Assembly (NCBI RefSeq): GCF_004664715.2
Contig: NC_051071.1
Coordinates: forward strand, 34,994,030 to 35,058,029
Reading direction: 5' to 3'
Length of the DNA stretch: 64,000 nt
DNA from: Peromyscus leucopus
Lineage: Eukaryota; Chordata; Mammalia; Rodentia; Cricetidae
Numbering within the stretch: position 1 is the stretch's first letter; each line of letters opens with the position of its first letter. Below, piece by piece: positions 12,094-24,459 of this stretch. A program made the translations under genes and the position numbers. Under the pieces are notes generated by a model, which saw only the letters and a list, made by a program, of their open reading frames with translations, did no database searches and was not told the origin of the DNA.

Positions 12094-12854
12094 ATCACAG
12101 CAGTGACACTAAATTAGGAACTGGTAAATCCTTTTTCCTGATCTTTAAGTTGTCGATAAAGCACATAGTTCACAGAATAATTTGGATTGTTGGTAAGTAT
12201 GGCACCATCCCTCACACAGGACCTCTGGCAGAAAAACATTTTCATGGTCATGGCATTTACATGTACTAGAATTAGATGAGATCTAGCATTTTGGGATTGA
12301 ACTCTGGCTTAAAGTAATAACAGGCTAGCAATTTTGGCTTGAACAACTTGTCATTCATATATCTCATATATAAAGGTAAACATTAAACTGATAATTTATG
12401 CAAGTTAGTTCATTCACTCTAGTGCCTGTGTGGGTTTAGAGCAGTGGAGTAGTAGCATGTGGTGTGTATATATCACACACTTGGAGTAGTGGGTTGAAGA
12501 TAATCACACACCAAACCACCTAGACAATCTCTAACAAAAGCAGAGTTATTACATAACAGTGCTATAAGAGGCTTATTGTGTGATGTGAACTCATCTTTGC
12601 CTGGGCGTAAACTTCTGCAGACATCACATAGTATGAAGTTAAGGAAGTACATTCAGTGATACATACAACATGAAACTCATCCTTGTTAAACTCGAGTATC
12701 ATTTGTAGTAATTATTCTCTGCCTAGAGTAGGAAGGTTAATGAAACAGTGTCTCTGATAAAGGCCAACACACATTCTGTCTTTGTATGGATGTTTGAACT
12801 TCTTATTAGGCTAGGTGAGTCAGAAGAAGAATCCAAATTCAGCCTCCACAGTTG
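12094..12854. other. Unique sequence inside the inverted duplication
   Basis: No coding sequence or known element recognised, so nothing identifies the inverted arms as the ends of a known transposon. Confidence 0.5.
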
Positions 12855-12959
12855 AATTGAATACACAGTAGCAGAGCTTTATTGTGGATGAAACTGTTTT
12901 GGGTGAGGGGAGGATACATTGTGGCCTTTTCAGAACCTAAGATCATGGGCCAGAAGTAG
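12855..12959 (-). repeat. Right arm of the 105-bp inverted duplication
   Basis: Reverse complement of 11221-11325, with 103 of 105 positions matching by eye. Outer flanks differ (ACTGAG before the left arm, ACAAAA after the right), so no target-site duplication is visible. Confidence 0.9.
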
Positions 12960-13685
12960 ACAAAAAACTACATGAAAGTCATCAGCTAAATAATTCCCTA
13001 GATCTGATGAATCTTCCAGCTCTTTTAAACTTTCTTCTAATCCTTTCACAAAGCTTTTATGATACCATCAGGAAATATGGAATTCGGAGTATTTAACAGC
13101 TTGCCAGAACTATTCACGGTCATGGAAGCATCCCTGTGTGTAGCTCTGGTTCTTGCCCTTTTCTCTATGCCATGCTTCCTTATGATTGCAGACAGCGAAT
13201 GACAAACCTTACCATTGATCATTGCAACACAAAGACGGGATTTGAGTCTTCCTTGGGCTGATCTTTCATTTCTATTTATACCAGACTTTTCAGAGATGTG
13301 AAAAATAAGCTGAATCTTCTACTTTCACCTCCTACCCTAAATCATCCTTGTGGTTATATCATCTGAAAAGGTAGCATGAGAAATTCAGAGACTTTAATTT
13401 ATTTAGTATGAAAGCATCTTGCCCATTCCATTCAGTCACACCTTCTTATAGAGCCAATATAAATAAATCAAACCAAACCAAAATCCTTATTACCCTAGAT
13501 AGTTACTTACCAGTGATCCTCTATTTTCTCACTAGATGTTGGAGTATTAAAAAAGCAAAATATAATTTCTAAAACTGTGACCTTGTATCTAACAGATTAA
13601 TACTGTTGGCTAAACTAGAGTGAAGCTGCCAACTTGGAAGAAAGACTATAATAGTATATGACCAAGCCTTATTTTATTCCAAAAG

Positions 13686-13725
<40 letters not shown>

Positions 13726-15275
13726 GCTAATCTCTTAAGTAAAAGGACATCAGTGGAGAATTTGCTATTGAATTTTATGTAACACTATCTTTACTTTGTG
13801 ATTTGGCACTTCTGGTATACATGTGGACTTTAAAAATATTCTCAACTTGGACAAAGAAATGGCAAATAGTTTTAAAAAGGAAAAAGTAACAAGAAAACCA
13901 CCTGTACTATTTAAGTAAGAAATAAGTTTATGTCTACATCTAAAACTATGCTAATGGAAAAGAATGACACTGATAAATTCCATTACCTGCCATGGAAATA
14001 ATAATAAATTGAGATTGTGACATTAAAAGCCTATGATGCTGTTTCCGAATCAAGCAGAAACCTGTGCTTATAAAGAGAACACTTTATAGCATCAACCTAA
14101 GGCCCACACCTTTGAAGTCTCTGCTTCTAAAGCAGCATTCCAATGGAAGGGAGAGTCCTGCAATAGCTTTTATGGAAAGTCAAGTGGGCATTTGGGGGCT
14201 TCTGATTGCTCACATTCCATTTCTCTTCCTCTGTTTTCTCCCAGGGAATCCATTCATCCCATACAACCTTGATGAAACTGTCAATCAAGATGCTCATTCC
14301 CTGAAAAATGAAACACATGAAATCAAGCTATAATTAACTAATATAGTTCTCAGAAGGGGCATCTTGAGTCTTGTGATCCAATGCTGCCTATCTTAGACAG
14401 AAACTTTAGGAAAAATCATTATTTCACATTGTGACCACTCATTAACTCTTCCTTCTAAAGAATGTTTCCACCTGTTGCTGTGACTCATGAGATACTTCAA
14501 ACTCTGGGTACACTGTTTTCACTCTTCATCTTGATCTTGATAGCCACGAATGATGCTGAGTTTCCAGATTAGGGAAAATGTAGTTAGATATCAGCTTACA
14601 TTTGGGGACAGAGCTGTGGCACTTATCTGTGTACTTTTAAAGTATGTAGTAAGGAAGATAACTGTATATATTTTATATTGTTGTAGCTCATATGTACTAA
14701 AGATTTTGTTCTTTGTGCCTGTCTCACTATTCAATTATTAAATGCCTCAAATAGATTTAAGCCACGTGTATTAACCTGCCATTTCCATGTTAAGATAAAA
14801 ATGAGAATATTGGTTGAATTGTGAAAGGGTAAAGGGACCTTTTGACCCTTTCATTCACATTTCCCTGATTTTTACCATTTCCTCAAGAGAGATGATCAGA
14901 ACTCACCTGAATTTCTTCTTACCAATGGGGAATAATTTCAGTGCATAAAGACACATACAAGGCATCTTTGCATCACTTCCATGCTCCCCTGAAACAATTC
15001 TGTATAGTTTTAGGCATGCAAATGTCTATCTATAGGATTGTTATTGTCTAGATGCTTTTTTTCCTTTCAAATTTTTGTTGAAACTTACCTTCAGTGTGAT
15101 AATATTGGGAGTGTGTTATTTCAAAATAGTTCCTGTGGTATCAGTCTTTATGACTGGATTGATGCCACTATACAATTCATGGGTTCCTTACATCTTGCCT
15201 TTCTGCCATCTGAAAAGTCAGAGTTCACTTCTTCCTGCATGGAAGCATATAACAAGGAGAACGTCATCCACTGTG
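12960..15275. other. Unique intergenic sequence
   Basis: No gene. It contains the (TTA)n run described separately. Overlapping short frames at 14064-14333, 15038-15301 and 15075-15353 lack recognisable features. Confidence 0.5.
13688..13724. repeat. (TTA)n microsatellite
   Basis: A trinucleotide TTA repeat, about 12 units. Confidence 0.95.
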
Positions 15276-15708
15276 TGTTGGCTAGTTTTATGTCAACTTG
15301 ACACAAGTGAGGTCACAGAGATAAAGGAATCTCAATTGAGAAAATGCCCCTGAGAGATCAGGCTGTAGGCAAGCCTGAAGGGCATTTTCCTAATTATTGA
15401 TTGATGGCAAAGTCAAGCCCATTGTGGGTGGTGCTATCTCTGGACTGGTAGTCCTGGGTTCTAGAAGAAAGAAGGCTGAGCAAGCCATGAGGAGCAAGCC
15501 AGTAAGCAGTATTCCTCCACATTCTATGCATCAGTTTCTGCCTCCAGGCTACCGCCCTGTTTGAGCTCCTCTCCTAACTTCCTTCAATGATGAGCACTGA
15601 AATAAGTTGATGATATGGATGTGTAAGCTAAATAAAATCCCTTTTCTCCCTCACGCTACTTTTGGTCAGACTATTTCACAACAGCAATAGTAACCCAATT
15701 AAGATACA
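15276..15708 (+). mobile_element. LTR-like rodent interspersed repeat
   Basis: It begins TGTTGGCTAGTTTTATGTCA and ends near CAATTAAGATACA, giving TG..CA termini as in LTRs. An AATAAAATCCC polyadenylation-like signal lies about 80 bp before the end. I recall this as a common rodent repeat but cannot name the family with confidence. No target duplication is apparent beside these ends, so the boundaries may be off by a few bases. Confidence 0.6.
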
Positions 15709-16655
15709 TTAGAAAGCTGAGCTTTGTTCAGTACTGTGAGAAAATGAGGTGCGGCTCTGCCAAATTTTGTTGCAAAATTACAAAGTAGATTAAGACACGT
15801 GGCTTTGTAATTCAGAAAACTGAAAAATTCTTGCATGTAATAATCTGCTGTCTCTGGACAGCCAGAGAACACTGCTTGTGTCCAGATCCTTAAAATCAGA
15901 GCAGCAATGGTTTAACTCATATTCCTGTTTGACTCTTTCATTTTTAGAAATAAGGAAAGCAAGGCTACACATTTAGGTGAGAGACACCAAGTTCCTCTGA
16001 ATGAAAAGTCTACAGACTCAGATTAGAATCTGGTTTCTTTGACAGTACAATGCACACCACTTTTCTGCATCCCTCTCAGACTGAAGCAGTGTAACCTTTA
16101 AGTGAATGGATCACTTTTCTCCTTCTGTTTGTCTCTGCCAATCATCTCCACAGTAGCTTTCAATTTAATGGACATGGGAAAAGAAAGCAGACCACCGCTT
16201 TTAAGACTTTTAGATAGATTGTTCCAGCCCTCTTTGAAATATAATTTGTTTTAGAGGAAACAATATGAGCACACTTACAGCAAACCTCCAGTCTTGAAAC
16301 TAACATGAACCACAGAGGAAATGTAAAACAAAAATATATGTTATGAATTTCAATGGGCTATTATATTCAAGATTGCATAGAATCTTAACATACACCAGGC
16401 TTAATTCTTATACTTGAAATTATGCTGTGTAGTCAACTCTCAGCAGAAGACAGAGGCCATTTCAGTCAATCATGTGTTCCATCATCACAGTGAGCATGAA
16501 TCCTGCATTTCTCAATTATGGCACACACTGTTCTGGGTGATTTACTGATACAGTCAATTACATGGTTATAGCTCATAATATATGCATATAATAGGGTCAG
16601 TGTTATATGTTATATGGATTCACACTTCCAAGAATAAGTTTATTGGTTGTTCATC
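15709..16655. other. Unique intergenic sequence
   Basis: No gene or recognised repeat. Confidence 0.5.
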
Positions 16656-16765
16656 TGTTTGTTCGTTTGTTTGAGATAAGGTCTTGCTAGGTTACCCAAG
16701 GCTGGCCTTGAACTCACAATCCTCCTATAAGCTTCCCAAGTGCTGTGAATAAAAGCCTGGTAAAT
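16656..16765 (-). mobile_element. Old B1-family SINE fragment
   Basis: Antisense B1 order: TTTGAGATAAGGTCTTGCTA, GGCTGGCCTTGAACTCACAA, then TCCCAAGTGCTGTGAATAAA. It lacks the canonical terminal CACCACGCC segment and is diverged. Confidence 0.8.
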
Positions 16766-18927
16766 TTAAGGGTTGAATGCACCATATCCAATGTACCTGA
16801 GTTTTTAAAATAGGAGTAATCTTAGGCATAGGTTTACTTGGCTTTCTCAAGGTTATGTAGTTTGTATGTGGCCACTGGAATTTGAGTTAAAACATTTGGC
16901 TCTGGGATTGCTACACTCACCTCCCCTATGTTTCATGAATAGATCATTCACCCTTTACAAGGAAATTTGTACTGCTTGGGAATCACAAGAAAGATGGCTT
17001 TGTGAATGTTCTTTTCATTATCTTCTCTGAATTCTTTTTCTGCTGTTCGTTTTTTTCTATTTATGTGTGTTAGTGTAGTTTACTGACTTCAGTTATTACT
17101 AATAGTCATAATAGTTCCTCTGTTCTACATTTGCTAGGAGTGTGATGATAGCATTAATAACATGTTTCTTCCTTTATCACAAGTGTTATATGTTATATCC
17201 TGTACCAAGTTCCCGTTTTAGCAGATTGGGGATAATGCAAGTCCTCTTCAAAATTAACTGTAATGAGAAAATGAGTAATTTACTTAAACAATAGAAAGAA
17301 AGGAAAAATGAAAAGAAACAAGTTTAGAAAGATTTTATCTTTTCTTTGAAAATTGTGTAAAAGGGGGAAATGCATGAAAAGCATAATTTTAACACAAAGA
17401 CTGTTTTTACTATGGTAATTGGCTTTAAGGGTGTTGTGAGTTTAGTGTATGTGTGGTAGAGACACACATCTTTCCTCAGTAACTTCTTAGTTTATAATGA
17501 ATTCCCTTTTAATCAACTGAAGATTATTTAAAACAAATTTCTACAATTTAATGGGACCAGAGTGATTGAAATTCTTTGAAATTTTGGAGCCCATAACAGC
17601 TAAGGAGCATATCAGGTGTGATGGTATCCCAGTCTGGACTGAGGGGATGATGTGGGAAAATCAATATCAAGGAGAGAGGAATCGTATTAAAAATTGACTG
17701 AGCTTCGGAACATGGGCTGGGAAACACTCTGAGGCATGCAACCCTAATTGATAATGATCAGGAAATTGACTAGATTCAAAGTTGAATTCCACTGATGTAG
17801 TCATCTGAAACAAACTGACTAGTAGGAAATAGTTAGAATTTTTGGTTTATAAACAGTTCTAGGAATTTATATTTAGATACAATTTAGATTCATAAAGAAT
17901 ATATATTTAAAATGTTATATATATATAAAATCAACTTCATAGTATGACATTTAACAGAATCACTGATATATTTCATTAAACATAATACCTATAAAATTTT
18001 AAAGTTTATAAAATTATAAAACCAATGAACTGATTCATTCAGTCTTTTCAATATTCCAGATATTGTTTATAAAAAACACACTGTTTATATTAATCTACTT
18101 CAAACATTTAGGGTTACTTTCAAGGGTCCCAGTCTTGGAAGTTTGAATGTTTCTGTGAACCTGACACTTAAATTTTTACACACCCACTTCCTATAAAATT
18201 CTGACTTTGCCTAGCAGATAAGCAACTGAGCTATTTTTCCTAAAGTGTATTAGTGTTCTTCATATTCAGGGGAACCTTGGTTCCTGAACCCAGGGTGATA
18301 ATCAGGAGGGTGCTTGTCCCTCCTTCCTCCCAAGTGGAGGCTGTAGTTCTCAGATTTTTGGTAAGCAATGGGATTCTGCAGAAAGGCCAGGCATAAGGCA
18401 GCTTTTTTCACATGTGTTCCTGCCTTTATGGCAGCCTCACAGTACCACTCAAAAACTTGTGATCAGTCTGTTTTTTGAATCTTGGATGGATTTCATTAAC
18501 TTCAAGAGCAATAGCTGTGGGTTTAGAAGTAGAAAAGTGATGGGAAATGCTGTGTCACCACACACTCTGGGCCGATTATTGGAAAGTAAGAATACATAAT
18601 CTGCATGTTGGTTGTTTATAACCCAACTCGCATATGACTGTGAGGATTGATGAGGCAGCTTCCTCAGAAGTGTTGGAGGGTTGTGAAAGGGAGAATCACA
18701 TGTCTCAGACAAGTCTCTAGAGCTGGGGATATAAAATAAGGATGCCAAGCACTAATAGTCCCTGTTGAATTCGGCCTCCACTCTGTTGTCACTGTGCGAA
18801 TGTCAGAGCCCCGTGCTGTCCGTGGGAAGTTTCTTCTCAGAACCCTGTACCTTAGGTTCAACCATGAGCTTTATACAGCACATCAGTACAGTTGCCAGTC
18901 TAATAAATAAAATTAGCATAATATGGG
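16766..18927. other. Unique intergenic sequence
   Basis: No gene. Very AT-rich around 17,870-18,070, including a short (AT)n run near 17,918. Open frames between 18,414 and 18,861 overlap on both strands and none has protein-like features. Confidence 0.5.
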
Positions 18928-19110
18928 AAGGTAACTCGGCTGCTAGTAGTTTAATCCCCAGCACCACATCAAACTGACTGTACCAGAACATGCCTATAAT
19001 CTTAAAGCTCAAAAGATGAAGGCAAGGCGATCAAAAGTCCAGGGTTATTCTAACATCCAGATCAACTTAGAGACCAGTGAGGGCTATATAAGATCTAAAA
19101 ATAATAAATT
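18928..19110 (+). mobile_element. Degenerate ID/B4-like SINE
   Basis: A head resembling an ID element (GGTAACTCGGCTGCTAGTAG, TTTAATCCCCAGCACCACAT) is followed by a B1-like body (CATGCCTATAATCTTAAAGC, TCCAGATCAACTTAGAGACC). This matches the composite B4/ID_B1 order. It is old and the ends are estimates. Confidence 0.55.
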
Positions 19111-21653
19111 AGATAAAATGAATATAGTTTCTGATTTGCCATGCATCCTCACTAAAACACTGAAGAACAAGCAAAATAAATACCATCTTGAAGACAGGCA
19201 CCAGGCCTTCCAGTCATTGCCAGAGTCTCTGGGGTAAGTTGTCACTTCCAGAGCCTGATTGGAGGAAGGCTACACTCATTTGAAACCCGTTTTTTGCAGT
19301 GTATACTTTGAAACTATCTCAGCATATTCCCATTTATGTAATCAGAAAGAACATTTTGCAGTGTCTCTTTATTTCTTCTCTCTCTTTTTGGTGAAAGAAA
19401 AGGGGAGCCCCATCTCTTCTTGTCCCTCTTGGGTGGTCCTGTTGTTCCTTCATAGGAATAGAAAGGGTGTAATTTTTTTCTCCTTTCAAAGATGCTAAGT
19501 GGCGGTTATTGCGCTGTCTTTATTGTCTGTTGCTTTCTTAGCACTGCCTGGCTCTTACCCGCTTGTGTAGGAGCTCAACAGGGGACTTTCATCATCTTTT
19601 CTTTACCCCAAGTGTCGCCCTCTTATGCTTCTCCTTCTTTTTTCCCCTCTCTGGGCATCTTTATTTTCATTTTGCTTGCATGTTTCTTTGAGAAGAGAGA
19701 GAGTAGTCTGCTCCTTTAAAAGCTTATCATCTTCAAAGAATAGAGAAAGAGATTAATAAATTGAGGTGGGGGACATGGACTGAGCAAGTTACCACTCCCA
19801 CAGCTACAGATGCAAGGGGGAAATAAAGTGGGAAAAAACAGCAGATAGCGAGTGGGAAACAATCTTAGGCGCAACGCTGAAAACCCCTATTCAGAAATGC
19901 AACAAATTGGATATTCCCTTTAGTGTGTCAATCTCTTATTCCCAGCTCTTATGTACCATCTCTTTTTCCTGATGCTCGGTCTGAAGTATTTCCTCTCATA
20001 GAAAGAATGGAGTTTTTCAGACTCAAGAGCCTAATTAGGAACAAGGTTTTCCATCCTTTCACGATCACATTGGAAGCTACACTTCTCTTTTCTGCTCTAT
20101 TTACAATGGAGGCGTTTATAATAAAGAGGCTCACAGTAGGACACTGCCGCCATTGGTAGTATCGAAATGAGAACTGTACAGAGAAAATAGACATAAGTTC
20201 AAGTACTGTGGGGCCTATTGTTTGTAAGTGTTTTTGTCTGATTCAGTAAGAAGGAGGCACATACCATATTGGAACTACACTAAGTGAAGTGCGAACCATT
20301 TCAACAGTTTAATGAGCCTCACATTTTAGTCCTGGAAAAAAAAAATGATGCTCACTTCTAAATTTTGACACCATTCTCTTAGGCTACTTTTATTTAACTT
20401 TCATGCAGGAGCAGAACCAGAAATACAGAGGTCAGGGATGACTGGGAGAGAAGCACATTCATGGTAGAAATAAATAGCACATTGGCATTGATTATGTCAT
20501 ATTTCTAAGCACTTCTTTGACTCATGTACCAGGGTCAGTGGGAGAGCATAATTCTTGGGCTTTCCCACCAGAAGTTCTGTGAAGGAGCACAAACATTGGC
20601 ACTTCTGATGTAGTTCCTGATGATGCCCATGTTTCTAGTGGTCACATGAACTGATTCATTTTTAATAACACGGACCATATCGATGCTTCTGGAGAGAAGA
20701 ATGAGTAAGGAATCTCAGAAAATTTGGGATCTTTTTCTACTGTATTCTACCCTTCTCACCTTCTGGACTTTGGAGACTTCTTTGTTTACCCTCGTATTTC
20801 TAAACTTAATTACTTTCACCTCAGTGGGCATCTTCAGTGAGTGATACCCAGTTTGTAGACTTGTCTCAATTTAGTCTAGCCTACCTCTCTCTCTCTCTCC
20901 TTCCCTCTCTTCCTCCCTATATCTCCTTCTCCTTCTTCTCCTCCTCCTTTCATCCTCATTCTCCTTTTTCTCCTCTTCTTCGTATTTCTCTTTCTTATTT
21001 TGGGTAACTTAATCTGATAGAACTCTCTCTGATTAGCTATTCATCTTTGTTTCATGTCTTTTGCCTTAAATGCACTGTTTAAATACTCAGAACAAACATA
21101 CAGAGAGCATGCATATAGAGCATGTAAATTGTTAATGCTTGGTTCACTTTATTCCAGCTGTGTTTTGCTCTGAAAAACCATTGCATACCCTTTACTTCAT
21201 TAAACATGAAGCCTACAGCAAGTCTGCAGGTTTACAAACTATCTATTTTCTTATTAGCTAAAAGGAAATAGGAAACTTTACAAAGTACTGTGTAACAAAG
21301 CATTTTCCCCCTCCTCTTCTTCTGTCCCTGATTGTACACACCAACAGCTAAGATGGTCTTAGATTACCTTGAAGACCAGGGACACTTCAAAATATTAAGT
21401 TTAAAAGGGAATATATGTTATGAAAAAAAAAAAACATGGCTCTAAACACGGTAGTTATCAGCTGGAAGACATTAACTAGGGTATATAGTACAGACACATA
21501 CCTACCAAAGTAGGAGACAGCAATAGATCCTTGAAGAGCCCTAAGACAGGTGGTTCTGTAACCAATATGGGTCTTTAAAATGTATGGACAGTTTCTTTTT
21601 TCTCTATATGACTCCAAAGCAACCTAAAGGGATCTGTGAGCACATGTGTTTAC
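19111..21653. other. Unique intergenic sequence
   Basis: No gene or transposon recognised. The CT-rich tract at 20,884-20,995 is listed separately. The frames at 19,259-19,719 are short and T-rich with no domain. Confidence 0.5.
20884..20995. repeat. Polypyrimidine tract
   Basis: About 110 bp, mostly C and T on the plus strand, beginning with a (CT)n run and continuing as CTTCTCC-type repeats. A mirror-repeat tract like this can form triplex DNA. Confidence 0.85.
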
Positions 21654-22097
21654 TGTAGACAAATTTCTAAACAGTCTTAGTAAATAAGAAACACAGAGCC
21701 AAATACAGAGGAAATAGCCAGAGATCAGAGCAATAGCCACAACTAACTTTAGCTTACCACCAGAAGTAGCTTCCCCAGAGAGAAAGCTTCTTCCTCTCTA
21801 ACTTGTCTTTTTATTGCCTTTCTGTTCTGCCTTTTCATTGGCTCTAAACCCAACCACATGACTTCCTCATCACTGCCTGTCTATACAGACCTTCATTTCT
21901 CTATGGTTGGTACTGGGATTAAAGGTTCCTGTTACTATGCTTGGCTATGTCTTTGACCACAAAGAGACTCTGCCTGCCATGTGATTGGATTAAGGACTCT
22001 GCTTATGCCTCACTTTGACCTCTGATCTCTAGGGAACTTTATTTATTAACATACAAATAAAATCACATTTCAGCACAAATAAAAAAAAATCACCATA
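21654..22097 (-). mobile_element. Solo LTR, family B (class II ERV-like)
   Basis: On the plus strand it starts TGTAGACAAATTTC and ends near AAATCACCATA. A perfect 6-bp target duplication, GTTTAC, lies at 21648-21653 and 22098-22103, as expected for class II (ERVK-like) integrases. Read on the minus strand, it shares its layout with 62888-63396: ATGTGATTTTATTTGTATG, a segment ending AGAGATCAGAGG, an internal SINE-like block and the end CTTATTTACTAAGACTG. No internal viral genes remain. Confidence 0.85.
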
Positions 22098-22103
22098 GTT
22101 TAC

Positions 22104-23093
22104 CCTATTTCTCATTCATCAAACACATGCTGAAGACTACACACTTAACCTCTCTAGCCATCTCTGGCTACCAAGGCTGTTTCCTGTCACTTTGATTCTG
22201 TGGGATGAAGTAGAGTAGAGGGTTAGAGTTGATTCTGGGTCTGATTTTCTTTCTTTCTTTTTTTTTGTGAAGGATATTAAATGCCAGTCATTTTTCTACA
22301 AATGGGGCAGTGATACTGGATCCTATTTCCACTGATTCATTTTGATTCTAGATATCCTTAAATATGCTTTCCTAAATCCTCACAACCACAGAGATAGAGG
22401 AGAAATCCACATCACCTTGGGCAGTTTTGTTTCACATGCATCCACAGGTGGCTCCACCCTTGCTGTTATAGAAAATACCCTTTAGCATAACCTCTGTGAA
22501 TACTCCTGGCTGCCACAGAAGTCAAGAGAACAAAGGACAATTATGTGAGCACCCCATCATTCTTATAAAATATCTATGTTGTCTGTACACACAACTGCCG
22601 TATTGAGAAATATCCTATTTCTAAAGAGAACAACTCTGACTTGTGATTCCCTGACTTTTATTTCTAGAAAAAATACAGTCCATTTTTAAAGTAAAAAAAA
22701 AAAAAAAAACAAAAAAAAACAAAAAACACCAAATCATTGATTATTGCAGGACATCTCCAGTTTCCCCCTTGTCTTATTGACTCCTGGCTGTTTTCTTGTG
22801 GATATTTTTCATTTTAAATCTGAGTATATTTTATGTAAAATTTTATATGATGATTTACTCTTATAGTTGTTAGGTGTCTTCTTGTATGTTCGTGAACTTT
22901 TGAAAGGATAAAAGTTTTACAAGAAGAATTAAGTTTGAAGTTCTTAGTGTCTATATGTTTGTGTGTATATAGGTATGCACACGTAAATATCTGAATACAT
23001 TGTTGCACTCTCAATGGAAGAGTCACTGCATGTTGTTTGTCTCTGATAAAGCACCCCAAGGCTGTTTCTTTCTTTATAAATGTAAACAGAACT

Positions 23094-23096
<3 letters not shown>
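22104..23096. other. Unique intergenic sequence
   Basis: No gene. It includes an A-rich run at about 22,694-22,728 that has no recognisable parent element beside it. Confidence 0.5.

Positions 23097-23146
<50 letters not shown>
23097..23146. repeat. (CA)n microsatellite
   Basis: About 25 CA units, abutting the tail end of the antisense SINE that follows. It probably grew from that SINE's A-rich tail. Confidence 0.97.
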
Positions 23147-23152
<6 letters not shown>

Positions 23153-23290
23153 GAAGCCAGTGTTGGATGTTAGATCCGGACCTGAAGTTATAGGCAGTTG
23201 TGAGACATTGGATGTGGGTCTAGGAACCAAACTCAGGTAGTCTTCAAGAGCAGTACACACTCTTAACCACTGAGCCATCTCTCTAGCCCT
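23147..23290 (-). mobile_element. B2/B3-type SINE
   Basis: Antisense tRNA-like head AACCACTGAGCCATCTCTCT then AGCCCT at the right end. CAAACTCAGGTAGTCTTC lies inside. The (CA)n run at the left takes the place of the tail. Confidence 0.8.
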
Positions 23291-23524
23291 CTTGCACTGT
23301 TTCCTTAATGCTAATTTAATATAACATGAGACTGTGTATAATCTATATTAAGCATCATTTTGAATTTGGCTACATATGAATGGTGACCTTGCCTTCTTTA
23401 GCTTTGTTTTGGTAGCTGAATCAATTGATGAACACAGTAGGTCATTCTAATAGGAAGTCAAATTACTGTGACAATGCATCTCATGTACAGAGAATTCTGA
23501 AGACTCCAGTGGGGGGGAGAGGGA

Positions 23525-24246
23525 GAAAAAAGATAGATACTAATAAACAAATTCAACAGGATACAAATAAACCTACAACAATTAATACTCTGTACTCTGT
23601 ATACTAGTCATAAATTATCTGAAAAGGCAATTTCAAAATCTCCCTTATAATAATGAAAATAGAAAATAAAATACTCAGGTGAAAATTTAACTAAGGACAT
23701 GTATAATTTTTATACTGAAAACCATAAAATAATGATAACATAAATTAAAGTAAACAAATAAATTGAAGCTATGCCATGCTCACAGACTGTAAGATTTAAT
23801 ATCAAGTATTCTTACAATCCAAAGTAATCTACATATTCAACAGAACCCCTGCCAAAGTACCAATGTTGTTTTCTTACAGAAATGGGGGAACTCTTAAGTT
23901 TGTATGGATCCACAACAGATCTAGAATAGTCAAAATATTCTTATGCAAAAAAGAACAGCAGTTCAATTCCTGACTTACAATATTATGAAGCAATCACAGC
24001 AAAAAGGATTGCTACTGGTTTAAGGAGAGGAATATTAAGTGATAGAGCAGGCCGGAAATCTTGGAATAACCTCACACATTTGTTAGCAATGGATTTTTGG
24101 CAAAGATATCAAGAACATAGGATGGAGAATGAGCAGTGATTCAATAAATGATTCTGGGAAACCTGATTATTCTCACACAGAAGATGAAAGGCCCGTATTT
24201 AAAATGATGCACTCAGTTCAACTCAGAATGAATACTTACAAATAAG
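23525..24246 (+). mobile_element. Old LINE-1 ORF2 3' portion, part 1
   Basis: Segments match the order of mammalian LINE-1 near the 3' end of ORF2: an acaggatacaaa-like stretch, GTGAAAATTTAACTAAGGAC, TACTGAAAACCATAAAATAA, ACAGAACCCCTGCCAAAGTA and TTTGTATGGATCCACAACAG. Stops and frameshifts are frequent, so no reading frame survives. A B1 inserted at 24256 splits it, and it resumes at 24460. Confidence 0.75.
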
Positions 24247-24255
24247 AGTTAAAAC

Positions 24256-24450
24256 AGAGCCAGGCAATGGTGGTGCATACCTTTAATCCCAGAACTCAGG
24301 AAGGAGAGCCAGGTGGATCTCTGTGAGTTCGATGCCAGGTTTGTCTATAAAGTGAGATCCAGGACAGGTACCAAAACTACACAGAGAAACCCTGTCTCGA
24401 AAAACACACACACAACAACAACAACAACAACAACAACAAGAAGAAGAAGA
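24256..24450 (+). mobile_element. B1 SINE inserted in LINE-1
   Basis: The copy begins GAGCCAGGCAATGGTGGTGC, passes CTTTAATCCCAGAACTC and TGTGAGTTCGATGCCAGG, and ends AACCCTGTCTCGAAAAACAC, followed by an expanded tail of ACA, CAA and GAA units. A 9-bp duplication, AGTTAAAAC, flanks it at 24247-24255 and 24451-24459. It is younger than its LINE-1 host. Confidence 0.92.
24406..24450. repeat. (CAA)n(GAA)n expanded SINE tail
   Basis: The tail of the B1 has turned into (AC)n, (CAA)n and (GAA)n runs. It explains the cysteine-rich antisense frame at 24283-24519. Confidence 0.9.
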
Positions 24451-24459
24451 AGTTAAAAC

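Noticed and set aside
22694..22728. Poly-A tail of a processed pseudogene
   Set aside because: No mRNA-like sequence precedes it on the plus strand and no target duplication was found.
23147..23290. tRNA gene
   Set aside because: The tRNA-like head with A/B-box-like sequence belongs to B2/B3-type SINEs; there is no cloverleaf or CCA-proximal stem.
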